Source: Alphaproteobacteria bacterium
GTDB lineage: Bacteria > Pseudomonadota > Alphaproteobacteria > UBA828
Direction: 5' to 3'
Assembly: GCA_022826345.1 (NCBI GenBank)
Contig: JAJDVB010000017.1
Coordinates: 1-64,000 of the forward strand
Length of the DNA: 64,000 nt
The notes below the pieces were generated by a model, which was given only the letters and a program-made list of their open reading frames with translations, did no database searches and was not told where the DNA came from. Positions 33,049 through 42,447 of this stretch are shown one piece after another. The stretch's first letter is position 1; each line of letters starts with the position of its first letter. The translations under genes and the position numbers were made by a program.

Positions 33049-35139
33049 ATGTCTGCGCCCGATCCCAAGCCCCCCGTCGCGGCCCGAAAACCCGTCTCGG
33101 CGTCGCTGCACGGCATCGCGCGCAGCGACGACTATGCCTGGCTCAAGGATGCCGACTGGCAGCGGGTGATGCGCGAGCCCGAGACGCTCGATCCCGAGAT
33201 CCGCGCCCACCTGGAGGCCGAGAACGCCTACACGGACGCCTTCCTCGCTCCCCACGCGGCGCTCAGGGAGACGCTGGTGAGCGAGATGCGCGGGCGCATG
33301 AAGGAGGACGATTCATCGGTGCCGGCGCCTGATGGCGACTGGGCCTACTACCGCCGCTACGTCGAAGGCGGCGAGCATCCGCTCTACTGCCGCGCCCCGC
33401 GTGCCGACGAGGCGGCGGAGGTGCTGCTGCTCGACGGCAACCGCGAGGCCGAGGGCCAGGCCTATTTCAGGATCGGCGACTGCGAGCACAGCCACGACCA
33501 CCGCCGCCTCGCTTACACCCTCGACCTCAACGGCTCGGAGCGCTACCGCCTCTTCGTCCGCGACATCGCCTCCGGTGCGGCCCTTGACGGGCCGATCGAG
33601 AACGCGCACGGGGAGGTCATCTGGGCGGCCGACGGCGAGACCGTCTTCTACACCGTGCTCGACGAGAACCATCGCCCCTACCAGGTGCGCCGTCACCGCG
33701 TCGGCAGCGCGCCAGAGACGGACCCCGTGGTCTACGAGGAGGCCGACCCCGGATTCTTCCTCAGAATCGGCGAGTCTGAGAACCGACGCTTCGTCATGAT
33801 CTCGGCCCACGACCACACGACCTCCGAGGTCCATCTTATCGAGGCCGCCGCGCCCGAGCGCGCACCCCGCATCGTCGCGGCCCGCGAGCGCGGGATCGAG
33901 TACGACGTCGCCCTTCGGGGTGACCGTCTCTACATCCTCACCAACGCCGACGACGCCACCGACTTCAAGATCATGACCGCGCAGCTGGACGCGCCGGGGC
34001 GCGCGGCGTGGCGCGACTGGCTCCCCCACGAGGCCGGCACCTACGTGCGCGCCCAGCTTCTCTTCGCCGGCCATCACGTGCGGCTGGAGCGAGTCGGCGG
34101 CCTGCCCCGCATCGTCATTACCGATCTCGAGACAAGCGAGGCGCATACCGTGGCTTTCGAAGAGGAGGCCTACGATCTCACGCTCCTGCCCGGCTACGAG
34201 TTCGAGGCCGAGACGCTCCGCTTCGTCTACAGCTCGATGACGACACCGCAGCAGACCTTCGACTACGACATGCGCACGCGCGCTCGCACCCTGCGCAAGA
34301 CCCAGGAGGTGCCGAGCGGGCACGATCCCGCGGACTACGTCACCCGCCGTCTGACCGCCGTGAGCCACGACGGCGCCGCGGTGCCGATCTCGCTCCTCCA
34401 TCGCCGCACGACCCCGCTCGACGGCGCGGCGCCGCTCCTGCTCTACGGTTACGGCGCCTACGGTCACGCAATTCCGGCCGCGTTCTCCACCAATCGGCTG
34501 AGCCTGGTGGATCGCGGCTTCGTCTACGCCATCGCCCACATCCGGGGCGGCTCGGATCGCGGCTATGGCTGGTATCTCGGCGGCAAGCTCGCGAAGAAGA
34601 CCAACACCTTCGTCGACTTCATTGCCGCCGCCGAGCACCTGATCGCCGCGCACTATACGGCCAAAGGGCAAATCGCCGCCCACGGCGGCAGCGCAGGCGG
34701 CATGCTGATGGGAGCGGTCGCGAACCTGCGGCCCGATCTCTTCGCCAGCATCGTCGCCGAGGTGCCCTTCGTCGATGTGCTCAACACCATGTGCGACGCG
34801 AACCTGCCGCTGACGCCGCCGGAATGGCCGGAGTGGGGCAACCCGATCGAGGACGAAGACGCCTACCGTACCATCGCTTCCTACGCGCCCTACGAGAACG
34901 TGGCGGCCAAGGCCTACCCGGCGATCTTCGCAACAGCAGGCCTCACCGATCCGCGCGTGACCTATTGGGAGCCTGCCAAGTGGGTGGCGAAGCTGCGCCG
35001 GCTCAAGACCGACGGCAATCCTCTGCTGCTGCACACCAACATGGAGGCCGGCCATGGCGGCGCCTCCGGCCGCTTCCGCCGGCTCAAAGAGGTGGCGATG
35101 GCCTACGCCTTCGTCCTCGCCGTCGCCGGCCGCATTTGA
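33049..35139 (+). CDS. ptrB: Oligopeptidase B (S9A prolyl oligopeptidase)
   Basis: A 696-residue serine peptidase cutting short peptides after Arg/Lys. The N-terminal part opens with DDYAWLKD and continues into the seven-bladed propeller. The catalytic alpha/beta-hydrolase part has S548 in GGSAGGML, D634 in TDPRV and H669 in AGHGG. SLLHRR...PLLLYGYGAYG and HIRGGSDRGYGWY are typical of PtrB. Start ATG 33049 has AAAGG at 9 nt. It diverges from the M19 gene and converges with the flavin oxidoreductase gene. Confidence 0.92.
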   Translation: MSAPDPKPPVAARKPVSASLHGIARSDDYAWLKDADWQRVMREPETLDPEIRAHLEAENAYTDAFLAPHAALRETLVSEMRGRMKEDDSSVPAPDGDWAYYRRYVEGGEHPLYCRAPRADEAAEVLLLDGNREAEGQAYFRIGDCEHSHDHRRLAYTLDLNGSERYRLFVRDIASGAALDGPIENAHGEVIWAADGETVFYTVLDENHRPYQVRRHRVGSAPETDPVVYEEADPGFFLRIGESENRRFVMISAHDHTTSEVHLIEAAAPERAPRIVAARERGIEYDVALRGDRLYILTNADDATDFKIMTAQLDAPGRAAWRDWLPHEAGTYVRAQLLFAGHHVRLERVGGLPRIVITDLETSEAHTVAFEEEAYDLTLLPGYEFEAETLRFVYSSMTTPQQTFDYDMRTRARTLRKTQEVPSGHDPADYVTRRLTAVSHDGAAVPISLLHRRTTPLDGAAPLLLYGYGAYGHAIPAAFSTNRLSLVDRGFVYAIAHIRGGSDRGYGWYLGGKLAKKTNTFVDFIAAAEHLIAAHYTAKGQIAAHGGSAGGMLMGAVANLRPDLFASIVAEVPFVDVLNTMCDANLPLTPPEWPEWGNPIEDEDAYRTIASYAPYENVAAKAYPAIFATAGLTDPRVTYWEPAKWVAKLRRLKTDGNPLLLHTNMEAGHGGASGRFRRLKEVAMAYAFVLAVAGRI

Positions 35140-35172
35140 CGGATTTCCCTCGGTCGCCGGGCATGCCCCAGT

Positions 35173-36531
35173 TCACGCCTTCCACAGGCGCCGGCCGTAC
35201 ATGAGGCGCCCGTAAAAGTTGAACCACTTGCGCGCTTCGGAATCCCGAAACGGATAGTCCGCGCCCAGTTGTCGCGCCGTAACGAGGCCGGTGACGAAGC
35301 AGGTCTCCTGGCTGTTAATCAGGGTATGGGCGCCGCAGTGCCACGTCCGTCTCTTGCCCTGAATGAAGCGAAACAGAGGGACCAGGAGAACCACATGGCG
35401 CACGTCATGAACGATGTGCTGAAACCACCAAGTCTTGACGATCTTTCCCTCGTCGATGCGGCTGATCGGATTGTAGGTTACCAGGCACGGTTTGTCGGAA
35501 CGATTCGCCCAAGGCTGCTGATTGTGCATGATGTAGGTGATTTCGTAATTGTCAGGCCGCGTGCCGTACTGCTCGATGTGGTTGCTTCGGGTGGCGAGCG
35601 GCTCGACCTCGTTGTCCGGAAGAATAGAGGCGTCGGAATGGACGATCGTATGGTTGTGGAGTTCGCTTTCGTAACGGACTGAAGAAAGAATAAAGCTCTC
35701 CAACAAGGTCGGTTTATCCAGCATCATCAGCGTTTGATTGGCGTTGCACGCGAACACGACGTCGTCGAAGGTCTCTGCCTCTCCGTTTTCGTCCTCGACG
35801 ACGACCTCGGATGAACGGCGGTAAACTTTTCGAACCGGTCGGTCGAGGTAGATCTTGTCCCGAAAGGCGGCGGACATTTTCTCGTAGATGCGCCGCGTGC
35901 CCCGGTCCCAGGTCTGCATCGGCGTGGCGGTCTCGATATCGAAGAACTCCAGGTATCGGGAAAAGAGGGACGCAGGCATGTCGAACACGTTCGTCGCCAT
36001 CAGGAAGTTGACGAACATGGGCTTCAGTATCTTGTACCTGAAATCTCCGGAGAACCTGCCAAAGTTGAGAACCGCACCCATGCTGACGTAGTTGTACGGG
36101 TTGAGGGCATTGAGCAATCTTGACCTGGACCGATTCAGCCGACCGAACCACTTCAGTCGTCTCAGGATCTTCTGGAATTTCTCGATTTCCGGTTGCAGCT
36201 GCTGCCTGATTTCCGAGTCGAAATCGTGGGCATAGATGCCACCTCGATACTTTACGCTGTAGCTGAACCTGGTATCGACGAGCTCGATACCATGCTGCTT
36301 CAAGAACAGAACGATATGGTGGTAAACCGTTGGAATGCACGCGGTGACGGAAATATCGAACGGAATTGAGGTCCCGTCGTCCTGCGGCATGTCGGCCGTA
36401 ATGGCATTGCCGCCGACCTGAGACTGCGCCTCGAACACGCGAAAGTCGAATAGATCGGGGTGCCGATTCAGCACCCACGCCACCCCGAGGCCCGACACTC
36501 CCGCACCGATAATGGCAACCCGTCGCGGCAT
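35173..36531 (-). CDS. FAD/NAD-binding amine oxidoreductase
   Basis: A 452-residue flavoprotein starting with the dinucleotide motif VAIIGAGVSGLGVAWVL, then VFEAQSQVGGNA, which is typical of the amine-oxidase superfamily (COG2907-like 'predicted NAD/FAD-binding protein'). GLVTARQLGADYPF near the C-terminus fits the flavin-closing segment. In many genomes such proteins sit beside cyclopropane synthase and DUF1365 genes; neither is here. The gene is visibly less GC-rich than its neighbours, with mixed third positions, which suggests transfer. Substrate unknown. Confidence 0.75.
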   Translation of the reverse strand: MPRRVAIIGAGVSGLGVAWVLNRHPDLFDFRVFEAQSQVGGNAITADMPQDDGTSIPFDISVTACIPTVYHHIVLFLKQHGIELVDTRFSYSVKYRGGIYAHDFDSEIRQQLQPEIEKFQKILRRLKWFGRLNRSRSRLLNALNPYNYVSMGAVLNFGRFSGDFRYKILKPMFVNFLMATNVFDMPASLFSRYLEFFDIETATPMQTWDRGTRRIYEKMSAAFRDKIYLDRPVRKVYRRSSEVVVEDENGEAETFDDVVFACNANQTLMMLDKPTLLESFILSSVRYESELHNHTIVHSDASILPDNEVEPLATRSNHIEQYGTRPDNYEITYIMHNQQPWANRSDKPCLVTYNPISRIDEGKIVKTWWFQHIVHDVRHVVLLVPLFRFIQGKRRTWHCGAHTLINSQETCFVTGLVTARQLGADYPFRDSEARKWFNFYGRLMYGRRLWKA

Positions 36532-36555
36532 TGCTGCGCCTCACAAACCGAGAGG

Positions 36556-37632
36556 TTAGACCAGCGGGATCACCTCGCGGACGAAGCGTTCCATGGAGCG
36601 GTGGCGGCTTTCGGCGGGGCGGCTGGGCTGCGCCGTGTTGATGGCGAACTGGGTGATGCCGATCTCGCGGTAGCGCCGCACCTGGGCCGCCACCTGCTCG
36701 GGCGTGCCGACCAGCTGGTGTTCCAGGAAGGGCGGCAGGTCGGCGGGATCGGCCATCGCCTCCATCCGCTCCATCTGCTGCACGTTGCGCTCGTAGGTGG
36801 GCACGTCCTTCCACGGGTTGGCGTGGGTCTCGTAGTGCTGGACCACCGCGCGGAAGAACGCGACAAGATAGGTGATCGCTTCCTCCCGCGCCTCCGCCTC
36901 AGTGTTTGCGATGAAGCAGTGGATCCAGAGCGGAATGTTAGCGTCGGCCTGCCCGCCCTTCGCTGCGGTAATCGCTTTCCACGCGGCGATGGCGTCGGTG
37001 TTCTGCTTGAAGGGCGAAGCCGAGGTGCAGAGTAGGCCGAGGCCCATCTTCGCCATACGCTCGGCGGTGCCGGGATTGTTGCAGGCGCCGTAGAGGTGGA
37101 TGCGCTCGCGCACCGGCCCCGGCCGGAGCGACACCTCGCGCGGGATGGTGGCGTGGGTGCCCTCGTAGCGGAAGGGCGCGCCGCTCAGCAGCCCCTTGGC
37201 AATCTCCGTGTGCTCGCGGAAGAGATCGCGCGAATGCGCCATGTCGATGGCGCGCGCGTCGTACTCGATCCGGGCCACGCCGCGACCGAGGCCGATATGC
37301 AGGTCGGCGTCGGTCATCAAGCTCAGCATCGCCAGGTCTTCGGCGAACCGCACCGGCTCGTACCAGGGCAGCACGATGACCGCGGTGCCCAACCCCAAGC
37401 CGGGGCAGGTCGCCGCGACGTGGCTCAGGAAGAGCAGCGGCGAGGGCGAGGGGTAGTAGTCGGTAAAGTGGTGCTCCAGCACCCAGACGCTGCCGAAGCC
37501 CAGTGCCTGGCCGAAGCGGCAGTCATCCAGCATTTCGCGGTAGCGTTGCCGGTCGCCGGCGGCGCCATCCTGTTCGGCCGGCATTACCGGGCCCACGGTG
37601 AAGCCGAAGGCCGGGTTACCATGTTCGCTCAT
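36556..37632 (-). CDS. LLM-class flavin-dependent oxidoreductase
   Basis: A 358-residue bacterial-luciferase-like monooxygenase. Seen: GFGSVWVLEHHFTDYYPSPSP, LGLGTAVIVLPWYEPVRFAEDLAML, LHIGLGRGVARIEYDA, and LVGTPEQVAAQVRRYREIGITQFAI near the end, all usual for the family. FMNH2 would come from a separate reductase; the substrate is not evident. Start ATG 37632 has GGACTTAGG upstream. The gap to sodC holds a large hairpin. Confidence 0.85.
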   Translation of the reverse strand: MSEHGNPAFGFTVGPVMPAEQDGAAGDRQRYREMLDDCRFGQALGFGSVWVLEHHFTDYYPSPSPLLFLSHVAATCPGLGLGTAVIVLPWYEPVRFAEDLAMLSLMTDADLHIGLGRGVARIEYDARAIDMAHSRDLFREHTEIAKGLLSGAPFRYEGTHATIPREVSLRPGPVRERIHLYGACNNPGTAERMAKMGLGLLCTSASPFKQNTDAIAAWKAITAAKGGQADANIPLWIHCFIANTEAEAREEAITYLVAFFRAVVQHYETHANPWKDVPTYERNVQQMERMEAMADPADLPPFLEHQLVGTPEQVAAQVRRYREIGITQFAINTAQPSRPAESRHRSMERFVREVIPLV

Positions 37633-37675
37633 GGCCTAAGTCCTAGCGGACCCGGCCCGTGTACCACAAGCGGCG

Positions 37676-37722
37676 CGGAGAGCCGCGGCGCCGGGCCGCC
37701 GGGCCCGTGCGCCGGCTCTCCG
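37676..37722 (-). terminator. Large hairpin between sodC and the LLM gene
   Basis: CGGAGAGCC (37676-37684) pairs with GGCTCTCCG (37714-37722), and an inner G/C-rich stem extends it. It begins 17 nt after the sodC stop in the direction of sodC transcription, so it probably ends that transcript. No T-run. Confidence 0.5.
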
Positions 37723-37738
37723 TGACTCTCAGGCAGCG

Positions 37739-38251
37739 CTACTGGGTGATGACGCCGCAGGCGATGCGTGGCCCGGCCGCGCCCGCAGGATCGGACACGT
37801 AGTCATCGGGGCCGTCGTGAATCACGATCGCCGCGCCGTCGTCGTCGAAGAGCGAGGCATCCAGCCGCAACTGCGTGTTCAGCACCTCGATTTCCAGCGC
37901 GCCCGAGGCAGGGACGTGGATATTGGGCATGTCGCCGGCATGCATGCCCTCGGCGCTGTCGATCCCGTGCTTCGCGCCCCCCGGATTGAAGTGACCGCCC
38001 GCGGACTTGAAGGGCGGCTCACACTTGCCGACCGCATGAACGTGGAACGCATGGGCGCCGGCGGGCAGGTTCTCCAGCTTTGCGTGCAGCAGCGTGCCCT
38101 GCGGTGTCTCGCGCAGCGTGATTGCGCCGACGGAGTCCCCATTCGCGTTCATCATTGTGGCACTCGCCTGGTCCGCCGCACTCGCCATCTGGGACGTCAT
38201 GGCCAGTGCCATGCCGGCTACAAGAATGGTGACTGCAATCAGTTTCGTCAT
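37739..38251 (-). CDS. sodC: Cu/Zn superoxide dismutase, periplasmic
   Basis: A 170-residue enzyme that converts superoxide to peroxide and oxygen. A signal peptide is clear (LIAVTILVAGMALAMTSQMASA). The metal-site segment reads AHAFHVHAVGKCEPPFKSAGGHFNP, and NIHV, VIHDGPDDY and RIACGVI supply the second Cu region, the active-site loop and the disulfide cysteine. Start ATG 38251 has AGGACAGGA upstream. It lies near copper-handling genes, on which it depends for metal, but is transcribed alone. Confidence 0.93.
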   Translation of the reverse strand: MTKLIAVTILVAGMALAMTSQMASAADQASATMMNANGDSVGAITLRETPQGTLLHAKLENLPAGAHAFHVHAVGKCEPPFKSAGGHFNPGGAKHGIDSAEGMHAGDMPNIHVPASGALEIEVLNTQLRLDASLFDDDGAAIVIHDGPDDYVSDPAGAAGPRIACGVITQ

Positions 38252-38439
38252 TGTCCTGTCCTCGTCGCTAACGTCCTTGAAGTGCCCGCCATCCTGCGGG
38301 TGCCGATCTGGCCCTGCAACCGTTCTCTCGGGCCGGCGCAGGCCCGAGCACGGGCTCGTCCAGCGGGCGGGTCGCACTCTCGGCAAAGATCGCCTATACG
38401 CCACGCCGGAGGACAGTGGAGAGGCACGCGTGGACCCCG

Positions 38440-39078
38440 ATGACCGATTTCCCAGAGGCACTGCTGGATGGTTACCGCTCCTTCAAGGGTGACCGCTATG
38501 CACGGGAGCGCGCGCGCTACCGTGCGCTTGCCGAGCAGGGGCAGAAGCCCGAGGTCATGGTGATCGCCTGCTGCGATTCCCGCTCGGCACCGGAAACCAT
38601 CTTCAACGCCGCGCCGGGCGAGATCTTCGTCGTCCGTAACGTCGCAAACCTGGTGCCGCCCCACGAGGCAGACGGTACCTACGACGGCACCTCCGCCGCG
38701 CTGGAATTCGCGGTGCAGAGCCTCAAGGTCAGGCACATCGTCGTGCTCGGCCACGGGCGCTGCGGCGGCATCCGGGCGGCCCTGCATCCGGCAACGGAAC
38801 CGCTCTCTCCGGGCGACTTCATCGGCAAATGGATGAAGCTGCTGGAGCCCGTCGCGAGCGAAATCGCAGCCTCCGGCCCGATGACCGACGCCGAACGGCA
38901 GACCGCCCTCGAACACGCGTCGATTCGCCACTCGATCGCGAACCTGCGGACTTTTCCGTGCGTCTCGGTCCTCGAGGAACGCGGCCGGCTCAGCCTGCAC
39001 GGCGCCTGGTTCGACATCGCCGACGGCGATCTCTGGACCATGGACCCGGACACCGGAGATTTTTCGAAGCCGGCCTAA
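38440..39078 (+). CDS. Beta-class carbonic anhydrase
   Basis: A 212-residue zinc enzyme interconverting CO2 and bicarbonate. Zinc ligands are C44 in IACCDSRS, H105 and C108 in GHGRCGG, with the D46-R48 dyad. NVANLVPP and GTSAALEFAV match type-I beta anhydrases. ATG 38440 gives the family start (FPEALLDGYRSFK), but there is no clear SD; an in-frame GTG at 38416 follows GGAGGA too closely. Start therefore uncertain. Diverges from sodC. Confidence 0.92.
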   Translation: MTDFPEALLDGYRSFKGDRYARERARYRALAEQGQKPEVMVIACCDSRSAPETIFNAAPGEIFVVRNVANLVPPHEADGTYDGTSAALEFAVQSLKVRHIVVLGHGRCGGIRAALHPATEPLSPGDFIGKWMKLLEPVASEIAASGPMTDAERQTALEHASIRHSIANLRTFPCVSVLEERGRLSLHGAWFDIADGDLWTMDPDTGDFSKPA

Positions 39079-39125
39079 CGCGCGGCCCGGCACCCGGCGC
39101 CTCGGACTCACACCGGGGCGTCCGC

Positions 39126-39608
39126 TTAGAAAATTCCGTTGGCCTTCTGCAACTCGCGCACGTAGCGGGTGATCTTGATGACGTCCTCGTCCGTAACGCC
39201 CTCGACTGGCGGCATGTTGCCGAAGTCCCAGTGATGGGCGCGAACACCCTGTCGCGCGGCGAGGCGGAACGACATGTCGCCGTGATGATTGGGCTCGTAG
39301 ATGCGGTGGACCAGCGGCGGCCCCTGATCCGACCCCGTCGCGTGGGTGCCATGGCAGGTTACGCAGTTCTCCTCGAACAGCGCGTGGCCGGCCTCCGCCT
39401 CGGCCGAGAAGGCCGGGATGGTAAGGCCCGTCGCGGTCTCGCCGTGATGCCCGTGGTCGTCGTCGAACCATTGCAGCCATCCCACCACGCCCACGATCAC
39501 CGCAGCCGCGATCACGACAATGTAGAGCCTGTCCGTCAACTTCTTCCTCTTGGCTCGGCTTGAAGAAGCGGACCCGCCAGGTCGCCGAGGAGTGGGCCTT
39601 TTCTTCAT
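39126..39608 (-). CDS. Membrane-anchored cytochrome c, copper locus
   Basis: A 160-residue class I cytochrome c. The basic N-terminus is followed by a membrane anchor (LYIVVIAAAVIVGVVGWL), a His-rich stretch (DDDHGHHGE), the heme motif CVTCH, and a downstream NMPP that may supply the axial Met. Start ATG 39608 overlaps the cueR stop (ATGA), so it is translated with the copper regulator. This suggests an electron-transfer or copper-related periplasmic role under CueR control, which is inference. Confidence 0.8.
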   Translation of the reverse strand: MKKRPTPRRPGGSASSSRAKRKKLTDRLYIVVIAAAVIVGVVGWLQWFDDDHGHHGETATGLTIPAFSAEAEAGHALFEENCVTCHGTHATGSDQGPPLVHRIYEPNHHGDMSFRLAARQGVRAHHWDFGNMPPVEGVTDEDVIKITRYVRELQKANGIF

Positions 39609-40009
39609 CGCGCGTCTCGCGCAGACGGGCCTGCGAGGTCGTCCAGAATGGGACAATCCGGCCGCTCGTCGCCATGACATTGCGCCACAAGAGTCGCGAG
39701 CGTGCCGCGCAGCCCCTCGAGCTCGGCGATCTTGCGGTCGATGCGGCGCAGATGGGCCTCGGCCAGCGCCTTGACATCGGCGCTGGCACGCGCGCGGTCC
39801 TCGTAGAGCGAAAGCAGCGTGCGGCATTCCTCGATTGAGAACCCGAGGGAGCGGGCGCGGGCGAGGAACCGGAGTTTGTGCACGTCGGTTTCCACGAACG
39901 CACGGTAGCCGTTCTCGCTCCGCATCGGATGGACGAGGCCGATGTCCTCGTAGTAGCGGATCGTCTTTGCCGAGAGCCCGCTGGCTTGCGCGACATCGGC
40001 TATCTTCAT
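39605..40009 (-). CDS. cueR: CueR-like copper-responsive MerR regulator
   Basis: A 134-residue MerR-family activator. The winged helix is KIADVAQASGLSAKTIRYYEDIGL, then a dimerisation helix, then the metal loop CHGDERPDCPI. C111 and C119 correspond in position to the two Cu(I)-binding cysteines of E. coli CueR (C112 and C120). ATG 40009 has GGAGG at 5 nt; the GTG at 40015 is a less likely start. Two MerR-type promoters lie between it and copA, so it should control both itself and the efflux ATPase. Confidence 0.92.
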   Translation of the reverse strand: MKIADVAQASGLSAKTIRYYEDIGLVHPMRSENGYRAFVETDVHKLRFLARARSLGFSIEECRTLLSLYEDRARASADVKALAEAHLRRIDRKIAELEGLRGTLATLVAQCHGDERPDCPILDDLAGPSARDAR

Positions 40010-40027
40010 GGCCACCTCCGCGACACT

Positions 40028-40058
40028 CTTATAAAGGTTCCTGCAGCGGGAAGGTCAA
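40028..40058 (-). promoter_or_regulatory. CueR-type promoter for cueR-cytochrome c
   Basis: On the minus strand TTGACC (40058-40053) and TATAAG (40033-40028) are separated by 19 nt, the long spacer typical of MerR-activated promoters. The spacer contains a dyad with ACCTTCC and GGAACCT arms. Transcription would start close to the cueR SD, giving a very short leader. Confidence 0.75.
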
Positions 40059-40071
40059 GAGCCGCGCCTTC

Positions 40072-40102
40072 TTGACCTTCCAGTCACTGGAAACCCTACA
40101 TT
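40072..40102 (+). promoter_or_regulatory. CueR-type promoter for copA
   Basis: TTGACC (40072-40077) and TACATT (40097-40102) are 19 nt apart. The spacer holds the dyad TTCCAGT-C-ACTGGAA, matching the layout of known CueR boxes. It points at copA, about 25 nt before its SD. Together with the minus-strand box it makes a pair of divergent copper-controlled promoters in 125 bp. Confidence 0.8.
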
Positions 40103-40133
40103 CCTGAATGACGAAGTCCACAAGGGGCTTGCG

Positions 40134-42440
40134 GTGAAACCGGTAGCGACAGTCGAGGAGACAGCGCGCGATCCCGTGTGCGGGATGAGCGTGGAGCCTG
40201 CCGGCGCCCGCCACACGGCGCAGCACGAGGGGCAGACGTTCTATTTCTGCTGCGCCCGGTGCCGGGAGCGCTTTGCCGCAGCGCCCGAAGAATTCCTCGG
40301 CGAGCGCCCGGCGCCGGAGCCCGCGCCCGAGGGCAGCCTCTACACCTGCCCGATGGACCCCGAGATCGTGCAACCCACACCTGGCGACTGCCCCATCTGC
40401 GGCATGGCGCTGGAGCCGATGATGCCGGCGGCCGACGCGGGGCCCTCGCCCGAGCTGCGCGACCTGACTCGCCGCCTGTGGATCGCCGGCCCGCTTGCGG
40501 CGGCTGTGTTCGCGCTGGAGATGGGGAGCCACGCCGGCATTCTCTTCGACTCCTGGCTCGGTCAGCGCCCCTTCGTCGCCCTCCAGTTCCTCCTCGCAAC
40601 ACCTGTGCTGTGGATTGCGCGGGCGTTCTTCCTGCGCGGCCTCGCGTCGGTGCGTAACCGCTCGCCCAACATGTGGACGCTGATCGCGCTCGGCACCGGC
40701 GCCGCCTGGCTCTTCAGCCTCGCAGGCCTGCTCGCACCGGGCGCTTTTCCGGCCGAAGTCCTCACCGCCGGAGGACAGCCGCCGGCCTACTTCGAGGCGG
40801 CGGCGGTGATCCTCGTGCTCGTGCTCGTCGGGCAGGTGATGGAAACAGCCGCGCGCGAGCGGACGGGCGATGCGATCCGCGCGCTCATGGGCCTCGCGCC
40901 GAAGTCAGCCCGTCGATTGGAAGAAGGGGGCGAGGCCGACGTGCCCCTCGACGAGGTCCGCGTCGGCGACCGGCTCCGCGTGCGGCCCGGCGAGAGCGTG
41001 CCCGTGGATGGGGTCGTCACCGAGGGCCGCGCCACCCTCGACGAGAGCATGATCACCGGCGAGCCGCTCCCGGTGGAGAAGGGGCCGGGCGATCCGCTCA
41101 CCGGCGGCACGCTCGCCAAAACCGGCAGCCTCGTGATGCGGGCGGAGAGGGTCGGCGCCGAAACCACGCTCGCCCGCATCGTCGCTCTCGTGGCGAAGGC
41201 GCAGCGTAGTCGCGCGCCGATCCAGGCGCTGGCGGACCGGGTCGCCGGCGTGTTCGTGCCGGTCGTGGTCGCCGTCGCCGTGCTGGCGGCCATTGGCTGG
41301 CTGGTGGCAGGCCCCTCGCCCGCTCTGGCCTACGCGCTCACCGCGGCCGTAAGCGTGCTGATCATCGCCTGTCCCTGCGCACTCGGACTGGCGACGCCGA
41401 TGTCGATCATGGTGGCCGCCGGGCGCGGCGCCCAGGCGGGGGTCCTGGTGCGCGACGCCGAAGCACTGGAGCGTCTCGCCAAGGCGGACCTGCTGGTCGT
41501 CGACAAGACCGGCACACTCACCGAAGGCCGACCTGCCGTGACCGACATCGTCCCGCTGGGCGACTTCGAGAGGGCGCGACTGCTCGCGCTCGCGGCGGCG
41601 CTCGAACGAAGTGCCCAGCACCCGCTCGCGGAGGCGGTCGTCGAAGCGACTGAGGCAGCCGGCGCACCTTACCTCGCGGCGAGCGACGTGGAGTCCGTGG
41701 CCGGCCGAGGCGTGCACGGCCAGGTCGAGAGCCATGTTGTGGCGCTTGGCAACGCCGCCATGATGCACACACTCGGCGTTCCGCTTGGCGATCACGCGCG
41801 CCAGGCGGAAGCGCTGGAGAGCGCCGGCAAAACTGCGATGTACGTCGCGGTGGACGGTGTGCTCGCGGGCGTGATCGGGGTCGCCGACACGGTGAGGGAG
41901 ACTGCGCCCGAGGCCCTGCGCAGCCTTGAGGCGATGGGCCTGCGAGTCGTCATGGCGACCGGCGACAGCCCGCGTGTGGCCGAGACTGTCGCCGCCGCAT
42001 TGGGTATCGGCGAGGTGCACGCCGCGCTCACACCCGAGGAGAAGGGTGCGCTCGTCCAGCGGTTCCGCCAGCAGGGCCGGACTGTCGCCATGGCTGGGGA
42101 CGGGGTGAACGATGCGCCGGCTTTGGCCCTGGCCGATGTCGGCATCGCCTTGGGCACCGGCGCGGACATTGCGATGGAGAGTGCCGGCATCACCCTGGTC
42201 AAGGGCGACCTCCGGGGGATCGTTCGCGCCCGCAGGCTGGCACGGGCGACCATGGGCAACGTGCGCCAGAACCTGTTCCTCGCCTTCGTCTACAACACGG
42301 CCGCCATCCCCATCGCCGCCGGCGTATTGTTCCCTCCGTTCGGCATCCTGCTTTCGCCGATGATTGCCGCCGCCGTGATGAGCCTCTCCTCGGTCTCGGT
42401 CATCGGCAATGCGCTCCGCCTCCGCGCGGCGCGGGTCTGA
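40134..42440 (+). CDS. copA: Copper-exporting P-type ATPase
   Basis: A 768-residue P1B-type ATPase. The N-terminus has a YHS-type domain (DPVCGMSVEPAG...YFCCARC) instead of the usual HMA domain, then a second metal-binding motif (YTCPMDPEIV...CPICGMALEPM, residues about 70-96). The ion path is C413-P-C415, the phosphorylated residue D457 in DKTGTLTEG, and the hinge GDGVND with D656. SPNMWTLIALGTGAAW precedes it. It would pump Cu(I) to the periplasm. Start GTG 40134 has AAGGGG at 8 nt. Confidence 0.93.
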   Translation: MKPVATVEETARDPVCGMSVEPAGARHTAQHEGQTFYFCCARCRERFAAAPEEFLGERPAPEPAPEGSLYTCPMDPEIVQPTPGDCPICGMALEPMMPAADAGPSPELRDLTRRLWIAGPLAAAVFALEMGSHAGILFDSWLGQRPFVALQFLLATPVLWIARAFFLRGLASVRNRSPNMWTLIALGTGAAWLFSLAGLLAPGAFPAEVLTAGGQPPAYFEAAAVILVLVLVGQVMETAARERTGDAIRALMGLAPKSARRLEEGGEADVPLDEVRVGDRLRVRPGESVPVDGVVTEGRATLDESMITGEPLPVEKGPGDPLTGGTLAKTGSLVMRAERVGAETTLARIVALVAKAQRSRAPIQALADRVAGVFVPVVVAVAVLAAIGWLVAGPSPALAYALTAAVSVLIIACPCALGLATPMSIMVAAGRGAQAGVLVRDAEALERLAKADLLVVDKTGTLTEGRPAVTDIVPLGDFERARLLALAAALERSAQHPLAEAVVEATEAAGAPYLAASDVESVAGRGVHGQVESHVVALGNAAMMHTLGVPLGDHARQAEALESAGKTAMYVAVDGVLAGVIGVADTVRETAPEALRSLEAMGLRVVMATGDSPRVAETVAAALGIGEVHAALTPEEKGALVQRFRQQGRTVAMAGDGVNDAPALALADVGIALGTGADIAMESAGITLVKGDLRGIVRARRLARATMGNVRQNLFLAFVYNTAAIPIAAGVLFPPFGILLSPMIAAAVMSLSSVSVIGNALRLRAARV

Positions 42441-42447
42441 GGGCGGC

